Shown: positions 45,998 to 56,541 of the stretch, one piece after another
Position numbering within the stretch: the stretch's first letter is position 1
How the letters are laid out: each line of letters opens with the position of its first letter
NCBI RefSeq assembly: GCF_027595985.1
Contig: NC_073304.1
Coordinates: forward strand, 145,693,246 to 145,757,245
Origin: Sorex araneus
Taxonomy: Eukaryota > Chordata > Mammalia > Eulipotyphla > Soricidae
Length of the DNA: 64,000 nucleotides
Direction: 5' to 3'
Program-made: the position numbers and the translations under genes
Notes under the pieces: generated by a model
The model's input: the letters and a program-made list of their open reading frames with translations, nothing else
Told to the model about the DNA's origin: nothing
The model's database searches: none

Positions 45998-47049
45998 GGG
46001 ATAAAAAAAAGAAACAAGTAATTTTGGAAGGAGTTCTCCTTTCCCTAGTGACAATTCAAAGAAAATGTATGATCAATGAAAAATAGTTCTTTTTTCTTAC
46101 CTTAGTGCTTAAATTGACTGTGATATGAAAGGAAAACTTTATATAAGTTTATATTCTGAGAAATGGGATCCCCAATATTCAGAAGTGGTGCCCCCAAAAT
46201 ACCCACATTTTATCCTTTTGATTCCCAAAAGGAAAGTACTTCCATTGGTGAAGAAGTTCAGACCCGAACCAAAAAGAGGAAGCTGTCCATTCTAAGCATC
46301 CTGCAACCCTAGTGTTGAACTATTGATATCAATTCATTTTTGTAGGTAAGAATTCTTCAAAAGGAAAGAATCCTTTAATTTTATAGTGAATAAACCAAAA
46401 CATCACAAAATGAATCGTAAAATGTTCAGAATAAGCAGACACCTATTATGAGGGTATGTGTGTGTTTCCCTGGAGCAGGGAAGTGGGAGGGAAAAGGCTT
46501 GCAAAGCCTGAGAGGACTTTCTAAAAGATGGAGGAATCATGATGGAAACAAGCTTTCGGTTCATGCTTCAAACCAAGCAGCCCTTTAAAATGTCTGAAAA
46601 ATTATAATTCAATCGGATTCCCTTAGTTTTTAGATGATGAGGCACAGCTTTTCAAAGGCTTTCCCAGAATCAAACAGCAATTTTAACAATCAACCTGAAA
46701 TCACAATTTACACCTCCTCAGTATGAAGTTCTTACATCCCTCAAAGCCATATTTACTTAACACAGATTGGGGAATCCCTGGTTATTAAGACAAAACTATA
46801 GCTATCAATATCTTGACAAAACCCAAGAAATAAATGGATGCAGAATAATTCGGTAAGAGTATTATATAAATTTCAGGAATGTGTTATTTGTTAAAGTGAT
46901 AACTGTTATCCAATTTGAATGAAAACTAGTTCTCAATCAAATGAGACAAGGCACTCTGACAGCACCAAATATGGCATTGTTAAACCCAATCTTGACATTA
47001 ACTTTCTCTACAACAGCTTTATCTAGCAATAGATCTGACCAGATTCTAA
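45998..47049. other. No gene seen
   Basis: About 1 kb of apparent unique AT-rich sequence with no recognised coding or repeat signal. Confidence 0.5.
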
Positions 47050-47064
47050 AAAAAAAACTGTAGA

Positions 47065-47609
47065 AGCATTCTGGTGAGCAACATGGTCAGAGAATGCTCC
47101 GGACCCGAATCGGGGCCAGTAACACCAGGGATCTGGACGGAGGAGGTGCAGCCACCACACCTTCTCCAGATGGAGCCCTGGCGACACTGAGCATCAACTA
47201 ACATGGCTCCAGGATGCGGGACTAGGACACATCTGAACTGCGCGGCCGCTAAGGCTGTCGCGCGACCTTTTCTAAAAACTGAAAACATACAATCTTTTAA
47301 TGGAAAACTAATTATCAAATGCTTCCTTAGTAGGCCTGTCTTGTTTGGGGGTAAAACTCCCACAACAATAGTGAGTTTTGTGTTGAAATATGGAACGTAA
47401 TCAAGGTAAAGAGAAAATGAAGTGAAATTCATCAGTTATACAGTTTGGGGGTGGGGGACCGGGGCAGGGGGTATACTGGGGATTTTGGTGGTGGAATATG
47501 GGCACTGGTGAAGGGATGGTGTTTGAATATTGTATAACTGAGACATAAACCTGAGAACTTTGTAACTTTCCACATGGTGATAAAATAAAAATAAAATTTT
47601 TTTTAATTT
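47065..47609 (+). mobile_element. Composite L1-tailed element, copy with a different head
   Basis: The GC-rich head is agaatgctccggacccgaat, cggggccagtaacaccaggg, atctggacggaggaggtgca. The junction with an L1 3' UTR is at about 47,270-47,290 (gaaaacatacaatcttttaa). The tail includes aatagtgagttttgtgttga and ggcactggtgaagggatggt. AAAAAAAACTGTAGA lies at 47,050-47,064 and 47,610-47,624. The run of A makes the exact limit uncertain by a few bases. Confidence 0.8.
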
Positions 47610-47624
47610 AAAAAAAACTGTAGA

Positions 47625-48192
47625 TAATTTGCAAGCTGAGTATTTCCAGCTGCAAAAACTAAACTTGACAGGAAAAGAAAATAACAGAAAGAGGAGCCTA
47701 CAAGGGTCTTCATGGGCCAAGAATTCCTGGTGAAGTCTGTGACTCCAAATGAAACACTTGGACTATCAGACGTCCCGCCTACTTGCTCAAAGTCAGTCCA
47801 GAACTTTAATAAAACTGACTACAAGTGAAGTCATAGCTCCCCATATTGCAAAGATAGGTTTCAAGATCACTCTTTGGAAGGAATCACTCTGTAACTAAGT
47901 TAGCAATCAGTAGAAGAAAATAAACATCCCTGGTGGGAAAAAATTTTGTGTACATTCATCATGTTTACAGAACTCCAAAGTCCTGGGTGAGCCCTAATTG
48001 TGTAACTATCAGATGAAGATACATGTTTTATCATGTTTGCATTTGTTGATATGAAACCTAAATTCTAATTTATTAGCTAAGCTTAAATCAGAAGAAAACT
48101 CAGAGATAACCATTTATTTAAAATTTATAACCTATACAAAATCACTTTTTATAGACAAAGCACATAAAAAGTTTAAAAAAAGAAAAAGAAAA
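47625..48192. other. No gene seen
   Basis: No coding or repeat signal recognised. Confidence 0.45.
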
Positions 48193-48370
48193 GGAGCCAG
48201 AGAGATAGTACAGAGGGTAGGGCACTTGCCTCATATGCAGTCGACCCTGGTTTAATCCCCCAGAACCACATACTGTCCCCTAAGCTCCACCAGGAGTCAT
48301 TCCCTGAGTACAGAGTCAAGAGTAAACCCTGAGCATAACCTGATATGACTCCCCACCCCAAACCAAATCA
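48193..48370 (+). repeat. SOR-type SINE, diverged
   Basis: ggagccagagagatagtaca, gggtagggcacttgcctcat, ccaccaggagtcattccctg and gagcataacctgatatgact follow SOR order. The end is A-rich (aaaccaaatcaaacc). Confidence 0.8.
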
Positions 48371-48523
48371 AACCAAACTGAAAAAAAATCTCAATAATCC
48401 AGTACTGAGTTATCAGACACATAATTCATTTGTTTTATCTTCATTTGCTCATTCACTTAAGTATGAGGATAATGCATGCCTGGCTAAAGGAGGTGACAGG
48501 CTCTACTTAAGACTGAAAAACTA

Positions 48524-49149
48524 GGCTGAGATGTGATCCCGGGGGCCGCACGTGTGCAGCCTCTAAGCAGCTGCACAAGCATGACTCTAGAGGCCAGCTA
48601 AACTTCTTTTGGTATCGGCAGCTCCTTGCAGAATGTCTCCAGACAGAGAACTAAGCCGTGGCCCCATGCCTGCCCAGGAGGGGAAAGGTATTTCTCTCTC
48701 TCGCCTCTTCCTTGCCAGGGATGAAGGGCGTGGCGACTGCCATATTATGACGACCACAGACGAGAGTTACAAGCTTGCAATGATCCAATATCTGAAAGAA
48801 ATCTCCCTGGACTTAGTTGCTAAAATACAGAAATCAAAAAAAAAATCAGAAATCATATCTCTTCACAACAGGTCTGTCTCTAGTGGGGAACTCCTAACAA
48901 TAATAGTGAGGTTTTTGTAGAAATATTGAATGTAACCAAAGTATAGAGAAAGTAAAGCGAAATTTATCAGTTACGGGGGAGGGGGGCGGGATGGAAGGTG
49001 TACTGCGGTTGTTTTTCTTTTTTGGTGGTGGAATATGGGCACTGGTGAAGGGATGGTTGTTTCAGCATTGTATAACTGAGACTTAAGCCTGAAAGCATTG
49101 TAATTTTCCACACGGTAATTCAATAAAATTAAATTAAATTAAAAAATAA
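48524..49149 (+). mobile_element. Composite L1-tailed element, copy 2
   Basis: Nearly collinear with the 620-1,223 copy: gatgtgatcccgggggccgc, ctccttgcagaatgtctcca, cctgcccaggaggggaaagg, tttctctctctcgcctcttc, gcgtggcgactgccatatta. An L1 3' UTR follows to ttcaataaaattaaattaaa. AAGACTGAAAAACTA flanks it at 48,509-48,523 and 49,150-49,164. Head and tail breakpoints agree with copy 1, so this is a propagated family. Confidence 0.88.
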
Positions 49150-49227
49150 AAGACTGAAAAACTACAGACCAATCCAACTGCCTTGTGGTACTGTTCCATA
49201 AAAAAAATTCTCTGCAGGAATTTTTAT

Positions 49228-49982
49228 TTATTTATTTTATTTTATTTTTTTATTAGTGAATCACTGTGAGGTACTGTTACATACTTACAAAATATTGTCT
49301 TTGCATTTCACTCATACAACGATCAGTTACCCATCCATCCACGAGTGCCCATACTCCACCACCAATGATCTCAGTATCCCTCCCACTCCCTCACCTTTTT
49401 TCCCTCCCCACCCATCCTCTGTGGTAGGGCATTTTCTTTCATTCTCTCTATCTTTTTGGGTATTGTGGTTTGCAACAGAGGTGTTGAGTGGCCATCGTGT
49501 TTAGTCTCTAGTCTATTTTCGGCAGCTCCCAACCCAAGCGGGTCCTCCCAGCACCCTTTGCTTGGTGTTCCCTTCTCTTTCTGAGCTGCCTTTTCCTCCA
49601 GCTTGTGAGGGCAGCTTCCAAGCCATAGGGCAAACCTCCTGGTCCTTATCTCCACTATTCTTGGGTCTATATTCCACAGATGAGTTCAAATCTATGTCTT
49701 TCCCTCTCTTTTTGACTCATTTCACTTAACATGATAATTTCCATGTTGAATCACTTACATGCAAATTTCATGACTTCATGAAATTTCATGACTCTGATAT
49801 TTTTCAGATTTTGGCTATTGTAAACAGTGCTGCAATGAACATACAGCTGCAGATGTCATTTCGACTATACTTTTTTGTCTCTCCAGGATATATTCCCAGA
49901 AGTGGTATTGCTGGGTCAAATGGGAGCTCAATTTCTAATTATTTGAGAATCGACCATACTGTTTTCCAAAAGGGCTGAACCA
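49228..49982 (-). mobile_element. L1, minus strand, left part (split by another L1)
   Basis: Complement of an L1 tail (ttattagtgaatcactgtga, caacgatcagttacccatcc) and then of the ORF2 end (ttttggctattgtaaacagt, gcagatgtcatttcgactat). CAGGAATTTTTAT flanks the complete insertion at 49,215-49,227 and 51,083-51,095. A short local repeat (aaatttcatgacttcatgaa) lies at about 49,763-49,795. Confidence 0.88.
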
Positions 49983-50702
49983 CATCGCGGCACTGTTTAC
50001 AATAGCCAGAATCTGGAAAAAACCCAAGTGCCCAAGAACAGATGACTGGTTAAAGAAACTTTGGTACATGTATACAATGGAATACTATGCAGCTGTTAGA
50101 AAAGATGAAGTCATGAACTTTGCATATAAGTGGATCAACATGGAAAGTATCACGCTAAGTGAAATGAGCCAGAAATAGAAAGACAGACATAGAAAGATTG
50201 CGCTCATCTGTGGAATATAAAATAACAGAGTAGGAGACTTACACCCAAGAATAGTAGTATATAATGGCAGGAGGTTGGCTCCATAGCTTGGAAGTGGTCC
50301 TTGCATGTTGGGGGGAAGTCATCCCAGATAGAGAAGGGAACACCAAGTAAAATGTGATTGGAGATCCTGCATGGGGAGGGAGATGTGTGCTGAAAGTAGA
50401 CTAGAGACTGAACACGATGGTCACTCAATCAGGGGTACTGTTGCAAACCACAACACCCAAAAGGAGAGAGAACAAATTGGAATGCCTGCCACAGTAGTGG
50501 GGTGCGGGGGGATGAGATCGGGGTGGTGGGAGGGATACTGGGTTCATTGGTTGTGGAGAATGGACACTGGTGGAGGGATGGGCTCTCAAACATTGCATGA
50601 GGGAAAAACAAGCATGATAAGGTGTGAATCTGTAACTGTACCCTCACTGTGACTAACTGAAAAAAATAATAAAATAAAATAAAAATAAATTAAAAAATTT
50701 TA
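49983..50702 (+). mobile_element. L1 3' end, plus strand, nested in the minus-strand L1
   Basis: ORF2 end (tcgcggcactgtttacaata, gactggttaaagaaactttg) and a 3' UTR of the 45.2 kb type (accaagtaaaatgtgattgg, ggtggagggatgggctctca). AAAAGGGCTGAACCA flanks it at 49,968-49,982 and 50,703-50,717. Confidence 0.92.
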
Positions 50703-50717
50703 AAAAGGGCTGAACCA

Positions 50718-51082
50718 GTTGGCATTCCCACCAGCAGTGAAGGAGAGTCCCTTTCTCCCCACATTCGCGCCAACACCGGTCGCTTTTGTTCTTTTGGATG
50801 TGGGCCAGTCTCTGTGGTGTGAGATATCTCATTGTTGTTTTGATCTGCATCTCCCTGATGATTAGTGATGTAAAGCATTTTCTCATATACCTTTTAGCTA
50901 TTCTGATTTCTTCTTTGAGAAAGTTTCTGTTCATTTCATTGCCCCATTATCTGATGGGGTTGGATGTTTTCTTCTTGTGGAGTTCAACCAGTGCCTTATA
51001 AATCCTTGATATCAACCGTTTATCAGTTTGGTATTGGGAGAATATCCTTTCCCATTCTGTGGATTGTCTTTGTATTCATCTT
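50718..51082 (-). mobile_element. L1, minus strand, right part
   Basis: Resumes the 49,228 element at gttggcattcccaccagcag, through atctcattgttgttttgatc, to gaatatcctttcccattctg. Frame 50,934-50,653 reads the ORF2 C-terminal region on the minus strand. The 5' end is truncated at 51,082, as shown by the target duplication. Confidence 0.88.
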
Positions 51083-51254
51083 CAGGAATTTTTATGTGCT
51101 CAATCCAAGTCACAAAAGTCTAGAAAGATGCACTTTTGGGATACCTGGACCCACAATCATCTAAGTAATAATACTTCTGCCACCAGGTGGGAGATCTTCT
51201 GTGAGAAGAGATCTTAGTTCTTAGGAGTCATAACTCCCTAAAAATATTACCCGA

Positions 51255-51425
51255 GGGGCTGGAGCGATAGCACAGCAGGTAGGGCATTTGTCTTTTTCGC
51301 GGCCAACACGGGTTTGATTCCCAGTATCCCATATGGTCCCCCAAGCACCACCAGGAGTAATTCCTGAGTGCATGATCCAGGAGTAACCCCTGTGCATTGC
51401 CAGGTGTGACCCCAAGAAAAAAATT
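51255..51425 (+). repeat. SOR SINE, young copy
   Basis: ggggctggagcgatagcaca, ggtagggcatttgtctttt, gggtttgattcccagtatcc, caccaccaggagtaattcct, gtgtgaccccaagaaaaaaa. An imperfect AAAAATATTACC / AAAAATATTTACC pair flanks it. The head differs from the 25.9 kb copy around tctttttcgcggcc. Confidence 0.88.
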
Positions 51426-51774
51426 TCAAAAATATTTACCAATATCCGTCCGATAAGGGGTTAATATCCAGAATATATAAGACACTAGTAGAATTGTACA
51501 AGAAAAAACCTTCAGCCCCATCAAAAAATGGGGAGAAGAAATGAACAGAGGCTTCCTCATAAAAGAAATACAAATGACCAAAAGGCACATGAAAAAATGT
51601 TCTACATCACTAATCATCAGGGAGATGCAAATCAAAACAACAATGAAATATCATCTCACATCATAGAGACTGGCATACATCAAAACGAACAAGAACAGCC
51701 ATTGCTAGCACGAACATGAGAGAATGGAACTCTCTTTAATTGTTACTGGGAATGCTGACTGATCCAGCCTTTTT
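51426..51774 (+). mobile_element. L1 ORF2 piece, left part of a multiply interrupted L1
   Basis: gataaggggttaatatccag, aatatataagacactagtag, aaaatggggagaagaaatga, aggcacatgaaaaaatgttc and catcactaatcatcagggag are ORF2 C-terminal sequence. The element continues at 52,371. Confidence 0.8.
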
Positions 51775-52358
51775 TTTATTTTTATATTTTTAATGAATCA
51801 CCATGAAGAAAGTTACAGAACTTTCAGGTTTAAGTTTCAGTCATACAATGATCAAAACCCCCCATCCCTTCACCAGTGCCATGTTCCACCACCAAGAACC
51901 CCAGTATACCCCCCGCCCAAGGCCCCCCACCTGTGTGGCTAATGATCTTCACTTTATTCTCTCTATACTTTGAATACATTCAATATTTCAACAGAAAACT
52001 CACTATTATTTGGAACTTTCCCCCAACAATCAAACATGCTGAAAAGGCATCATTTGATAATTTGTTTTCCACTGCTGAGAATGAAGAATATATGAGCTCG
52101 TGCGGCCACAACAGTTTTTGTATTTCTGGTATTTTAGTAATTAAATCCAGAGAGATTTCTGCCAGGAGTCGCCGAAAGAAAAGGCCAAGAGAGAAAAACC
52201 TCTCCCCTCCCGGAGCGGCATGGGGTGGTAGCTCAGTTCACAGTCTAGATGCATTTCTGTAAGAAGCCGCTGGGTGCCAAAGTGGTTAGTAGGCCTCCGG
52301 GATCAGTCTTTTAGGAGCTGAGGAACTGTTTCATGTGCAGCCGCTCCAGATCTCCTGG
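51775..52358 (-). mobile_element. Composite L1-tailed element, minus strand
   Basis: Left: complement of poly(A) and the L1 3' UTR (tgaatcaccatgaagaaagt, ccccatcccttcaccagtgc, aacagaaaactcactattat). Right: complement of a GC-rich head (tctcccctcccggagcggca, ggcctccgggatcagtcttt, catgtgcagccgctccagat). Read on the minus strand, the head shares ccccatgcc...gggaggggagagg and gatcccgg with the 0.6 and 48.5 kb copies. TCCAGCCTTTTT lies at 51,763-51,774 and 52,359-52,370. It interrupts an L1. Confidence 0.85.
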
Positions 52359-52370
52359 TCCAGCCTTTTT

Positions 52371-52590
52371 GAAAAACATTATGGGCACTCCTTCAAAAAC
52401 TAGAAATTGAGCTTCCATACAACCCCGCTATACCATTTCTGGGAATATTTCCAGAGGGTGCATAAAAGCACAGTAGAAATGACATCTGCACCTGTATATT
52501 CATTGCAGCACTGTTCACAATAGCCAGAATCTGGAAACAAACCGAGTGTCCGAGAATGGGTGGCTGGCTAAAGAAACTTTGGTACATCTA
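52371..52590 (+). mobile_element. L1 ORF2 end, middle part of the interrupted L1
   Basis: Resumes with aaaacattatgggcactcct, tagaaattgagcttccatac, tgggaatatttccagagggt, through actggaaacaaaccgagtgt-like sequence. Interrupted again at 52,590 by a second L1. Confidence 0.8.
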
Positions 52591-53266
52591 GCACTGTTCA
52601 CAATAGCCAAAATCTGTTAACAACCCAAGTGTCTGAGAACAGACGACTGGTTAAAGAAACTTTGGTACATCTACACAATGGAATACTATGCAGCTGTTAG
52701 GAGAGATGAAGTCATGAAATTTGCTTGTAGGTGGATGGCTATGGAGAGTATCATGCTAAGTGAAATGAGTCAGAAAGAGAGGGAGAGATATAGAGGACTG
52801 CACTCATTTGTGGAGTATAAAATAACATAACATGAGACTGACACCCAAGGACAGTAGACACAAGGGCCAGAAAGATTGCTCCATAGTTGGGAGCCTGCCT
52901 CATGAGTAGAGGGAAGAAGGCAGCTGGAATAAAGAAGGGATCACTAAGAATACGAAGGTTGGAGGATTCGTTCAGGATGGGAGATATATGCTGAATGTAG
53001 ATAAAGGACCAAGAATGATAACCTCTCAGTATCTGTATTGCAAACCATAATGCCCCAAAGTAGAGAGACTCTGGGGAATATTGTCTGCCATGAAGGCAGT
53101 GGGAGGGTGGGAAAGCGGGGGTAAACTGGGGATATTGGTGGTAGGGAATGTACACTGGTGGAGGGATGGGAGTTTGATCATTGTATGATTGTAACTCAAA
53201 CATGAAAGCTTGTAACTATATCTCACAGTGATTCAATAAAATTTAAAAATTTAAAAAATTAAAAAT
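52591..53266 (+). mobile_element. L1 3' end nested in another L1
   Basis: Starts gcactgttcacaatagccaa, repeating the sequence just upstream at 52,507, which first looks like a tandem duplication. It continues to its own 3' UTR (gatattggtggtagggaatg, tttgatcattgtatgattgt) and A-rich tail. The 21 bp at 52,570-52,590 (aaagaaactttggtac...) recur exactly at 53,267-53,287, so this is a separate insertion. Confidence 0.9.
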
Positions 53267-53287
53267 AAAGAAACTTTGGTACATCTA

Positions 53288-53872
53288 CACAATTGAATAC
53301 TATGCAAATGTTAGGAAAGATAAAGTTAAAATTTGCTTATAAGTGGTTGGCCATGGAGAGTATTGTGCTAAATGAAATGAGTCAGAAAGAGAGAGAGAGA
53401 CATACACTCATTTCTGGAATATAAAATAACATGAGGCTGACACCCAAGGACAGTAGAAACAGGTCAGGAAGATTGCTCCACAGTTGAAAGCCTGCCTCAT
53501 GAGCTGGGGAAGAAGGCAGCTGGGAAAGAGAAAGGGTTAGTAAGTCAATGATGGTTGGAGGGATCCTTCGGTTTGGGAGATGTGTGCTGAAAGTAGATAA
53601 AGGACCAAACATGATGGCCTCTCCTCTCATTATCTGTATTGCAAACCATAATGCCCCAAAGTAGAGAAAGAGAGTAAGAGGGTAACAGTCTGCCACAGAG
53701 GCAGGGAAAGGGGTAGGGCTGGGGGAGGGGAGGGATACTGGGGACATTGGTGGTGGAGAATGTGCACTAGTGGAGAGATGGGTGTTCCATCATTGTATGA
53801 CTGAAACTTAAACATGAATGCTTTGTAGTGCTGCTCATGGGGATTCAATTAAAAATAATAAGTGAATAAAAA
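53288..53872 (+). mobile_element. L1 3' end, right part of the interrupted L1
   Basis: Resumes cacaattgaatactatgcaa and runs into a 3' UTR with ctgacacccaaggacagtag, gacattggtggtggagaatg, gggtgttccatcattgtatg and attcaattaaaaataataag. Confidence 0.85.
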
Positions 53873-54194
53873 GAAAAACAGTGATCTTAGGGAGTATATG
53901 ATCTTAGGGAGTATCTTTGAAATATAGGGTATCAACACTGTGGTCGTTCAACATGAGTCCCAAAAATCAATGTCTATGTAAATTTTCCAAAAAAATTATA
54001 AAATGAAAAATACTTTAAAATATTATGATGTTAAAATGGGAGTTTAAGACACTCATAAAGTGAGACAGGGGAGGATCCTCCTGGAGACAGGCTGGTAGAA
54101 AGCACCTTGAAGGCAAGAGAGACACCTGCTGGAAATCCAGGGTTCAGCAGCCAGGGCCCAATACTAATAAATCCATATTGTACAGCATGTGACC
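53873..54194. other. No gene seen
   Basis: Contains a small tandem duplication (atgatcttagggagtat twice near 53,880-53,925). The left end of the ERV may lie anywhere within it. Confidence 0.45.
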
Positions 54195-56084
54195 CCAAAT
54201 GAAATTTGACAAGTTTACTAGAACAAGTTTTGCAGAAGGTTTATGAAGCTATAATTTATGAATTAGAGTCATGGGTTTAAAAATTTCACAAGATAAAATT
54301 TAACACCAGTTTCCTTGGGAATTTTTAGGACAAATAATATGGGAAAGTAATATTACACCTCAAAAGGTCCAAATTCGGAGAGATGAGTCAAAAATCTTAA
54401 ATAATTTTCAGAAACTATTGGGAAATATAAGTTGGCTACGGCCTTTTCTAGGCATTCCGATCTATGCCTTACAAAACTTATTCCATACATCAGAAGGTGA
54501 TTCTTCTCTTAAGAGCCTGAGGCAACTCAGCCCTGCAGCTGAACGTGAATTGGAGTTAATTGAGGAAATTGTAAATAAGGCTCAACTAGATAGAATTGAT
54601 TCCTTAGAAAATTTAAATCTGATAGTGTTGCATACTTCACATTCTCCTACTGGGATTCTGGTACAAGGAACTAATATTGTGGAAATAAGCCCACTAAAAA
54701 ATTGGCCACTTAAGTGTATAAAATATTTCACATAATTCTTGAAGAAAAAGAACTAGACAACTAATAGGGAGTGATCCTTGCTGAAATTGTCATTGACTAA
54801 TGAACAAATCCAAGCACTATGGGAACTTGATGAGGATTAGCAAGTTGCCTGCACTGATTATTTGGGCAAAATTCATAACAACTTTCCAAAGCAAAAGATA
54901 TTTCAATTTCTTAAATTTACTAGTTGGATTTGGCCTAGCATTATAAAAGCTGAACCTATTGAATCAGCGGTTACATTCTTTAGAGATGCTAGCAAAGAAG
55001 GAAAGGCAATTTATACTGACGCAAAATGATAAAGTTAAAAAAAAACCCTCCATATAATTACAGGAATTCCTTATAATAGTACAGGACAAGCTATTACTGA
55101 AAGAGCAAATCGCTCACTTAAAGAAATGTTGCTTAAACAAAAAGGGGGAATATATATGGATTCTCTCAGCAGTTATCCAGAGCACTGTTTAATTTTTTTT
55201 AATGCTTTGATAACATAATACCTGCAGAAAAACACTGGGAAGTTCAAAATAGCATGGAAGAAACAAGTTCTAATGCAAACAGAAATAACTCAGATAAAAC
55301 TATTCAGAAATGTAAAGTCCTTTATAGGGACCCAGTCTCTGGAAATTGAATACTAGGCTGGGCAGAAAGATGGGGGTGACATTTTGCTCTTATTTCCACA
55401 GACAAAGAACGTTTCTGGTGTCCCACCAGAAGGCTTAAACTTATCCATGAATCCAATCAGGAAGAAACAGATAAAACGGCTAAGAAAAAAGATGAAAAAA
55501 CTCCAGATCGGTGATCTGAATCTGGACCAGAATGCATTCCCTCAAGGCAGATGTCTTCCAACAACGCAGCAAGAGGGGATTCCAACATGGGAAGATATTA
55601 GGTCCCTGACTAAGGTGCTGAGAAGGTATTGTACAACACTAACACAAAGAAAATTCCTGAAGCTTTTTTTTTTTTTAGCTATCCTATTTCTAATGAAACA
55701 ATAAATAAGTGCCTATATTCAAAATCTATACTATTGGGTTTACCTTCCTAATTTAACTTTACTAAGGGATGTGTCTTGATAGGACAGTGTTACCTGTTTA
55801 AAATAAGGAAATCTTTTGGCTGCAAATATATCTATCTGGAGAGTATAAAAATTATATTATTGGATTTGCTGGAAAAACTGTAGAGGATTAGTTGCAAACT
55901 TTCAAATTAATGGTTCTTTTAAAATTATTGATTGGAACCCTGAAAGTTATGTTATTCAAACAGACAACAGAGAAATATCAATAAGTTTGATATGGCAATT
56001 TAAAAATAATCAATATATGGATGCAGTATTGGAAGAATGAGGGGTTTTCCCTTTCTGCATCATTTTAACTTGGATTTTCAAAAC
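54195..56084 (+). pseudogene. Class II (betaretrovirus-like) ERV: decayed pol and possible env start
   Basis: The remains read in retroviral order. The end of reverse transcriptase and connection region spans about 54,200-54,735 (open at 54,418-54,735). RNase H-like sequence is near 54,960-55,030. The integrase core end is near 55,070-55,150. The integrase C-terminal domain is near 55,390-55,440. Then comes basic, possibly env-leader sequence (55,384-55,704) and possible env to 56,084. Affinity to the beta-type (class II) group is by recognition. Stops and frameshifts occur throughout, large parts of pol are missing, and no 5' LTR, gag or protease is present, so it cannot be functional. A full-length L1 interrupts it at 56,098. 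Confidence 0.75.
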
Positions 56085-56098
56085 AAACTTACTTATGG

Positions 56099-56541
56099 CT
56101 TCCGGACCCAGCCTGCTCTGCGGCCCTGAGCACCCCGGGCTTCCCTCCCCTCCGGACTGACGGCCGCTGGCACGCCACCCCCAGCTCCTTGACCTCTGTT
56201 GGGTTGTGGGGAAAGGGGCGTGGCCTAACCGCCTGTGGGCGTGGCCTAAGAAAAGTGGGCGTGGCCTCGTTGCCGGCAGGCCAAAGCTCACGCGGTGGCA
56301 GGTAGTTTCCTCGACATCCTATCCAAGACTAACATCCTAGCTATTCGCAAGCAGTAGGACAATAATGCACAAGACTTCACATAAGGATTGAAGGAAACAT
56401 CTCAGTAGGAGATCAGGTTCTACAAACAGCACGTTAAAAGGTAACCACTATTAACTGAGCCTATCCACAATCCTTTTTCACAACAAAAGGAAACAGGGAT
56501 ACTCATCTTCAAGGGCCCTCTTTCATACCACCACAAACAAC
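56099..56541 (+). promoter_or_regulatory. L1 5' UTR, presumed internal promoter
   Basis: Locally GC-rich and CpG-bearing in an AT-rich window. The motif gggcgtggcct occurs three times (about 56,216-56,226, 56,238-56,248, 56,259-56,269), spaced about 22 bp, resembling GC/CACCC-box sites bound by Sp/KLF factors. Mammalian L1s carry their promoter in the 5' UTR; promoter activity here is inferred. The target duplication abuts the first base, so nothing was lost after insertion, although the source RNA may itself have started downstream of a longer 5' UTR. Confidence 0.6.

Noticed and set aside
52507-52670. Local tandem duplication of L1 sequence
   Set aside because: Explained by a second L1 inserting with a 21-bp target duplication (52,570-52,590 and 53,267-53,287).
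54418-55704. Intact retroviral gene
   Set aside because: Only two short open pieces remain between stops and frameshifts, with large deletions. Remnant only.
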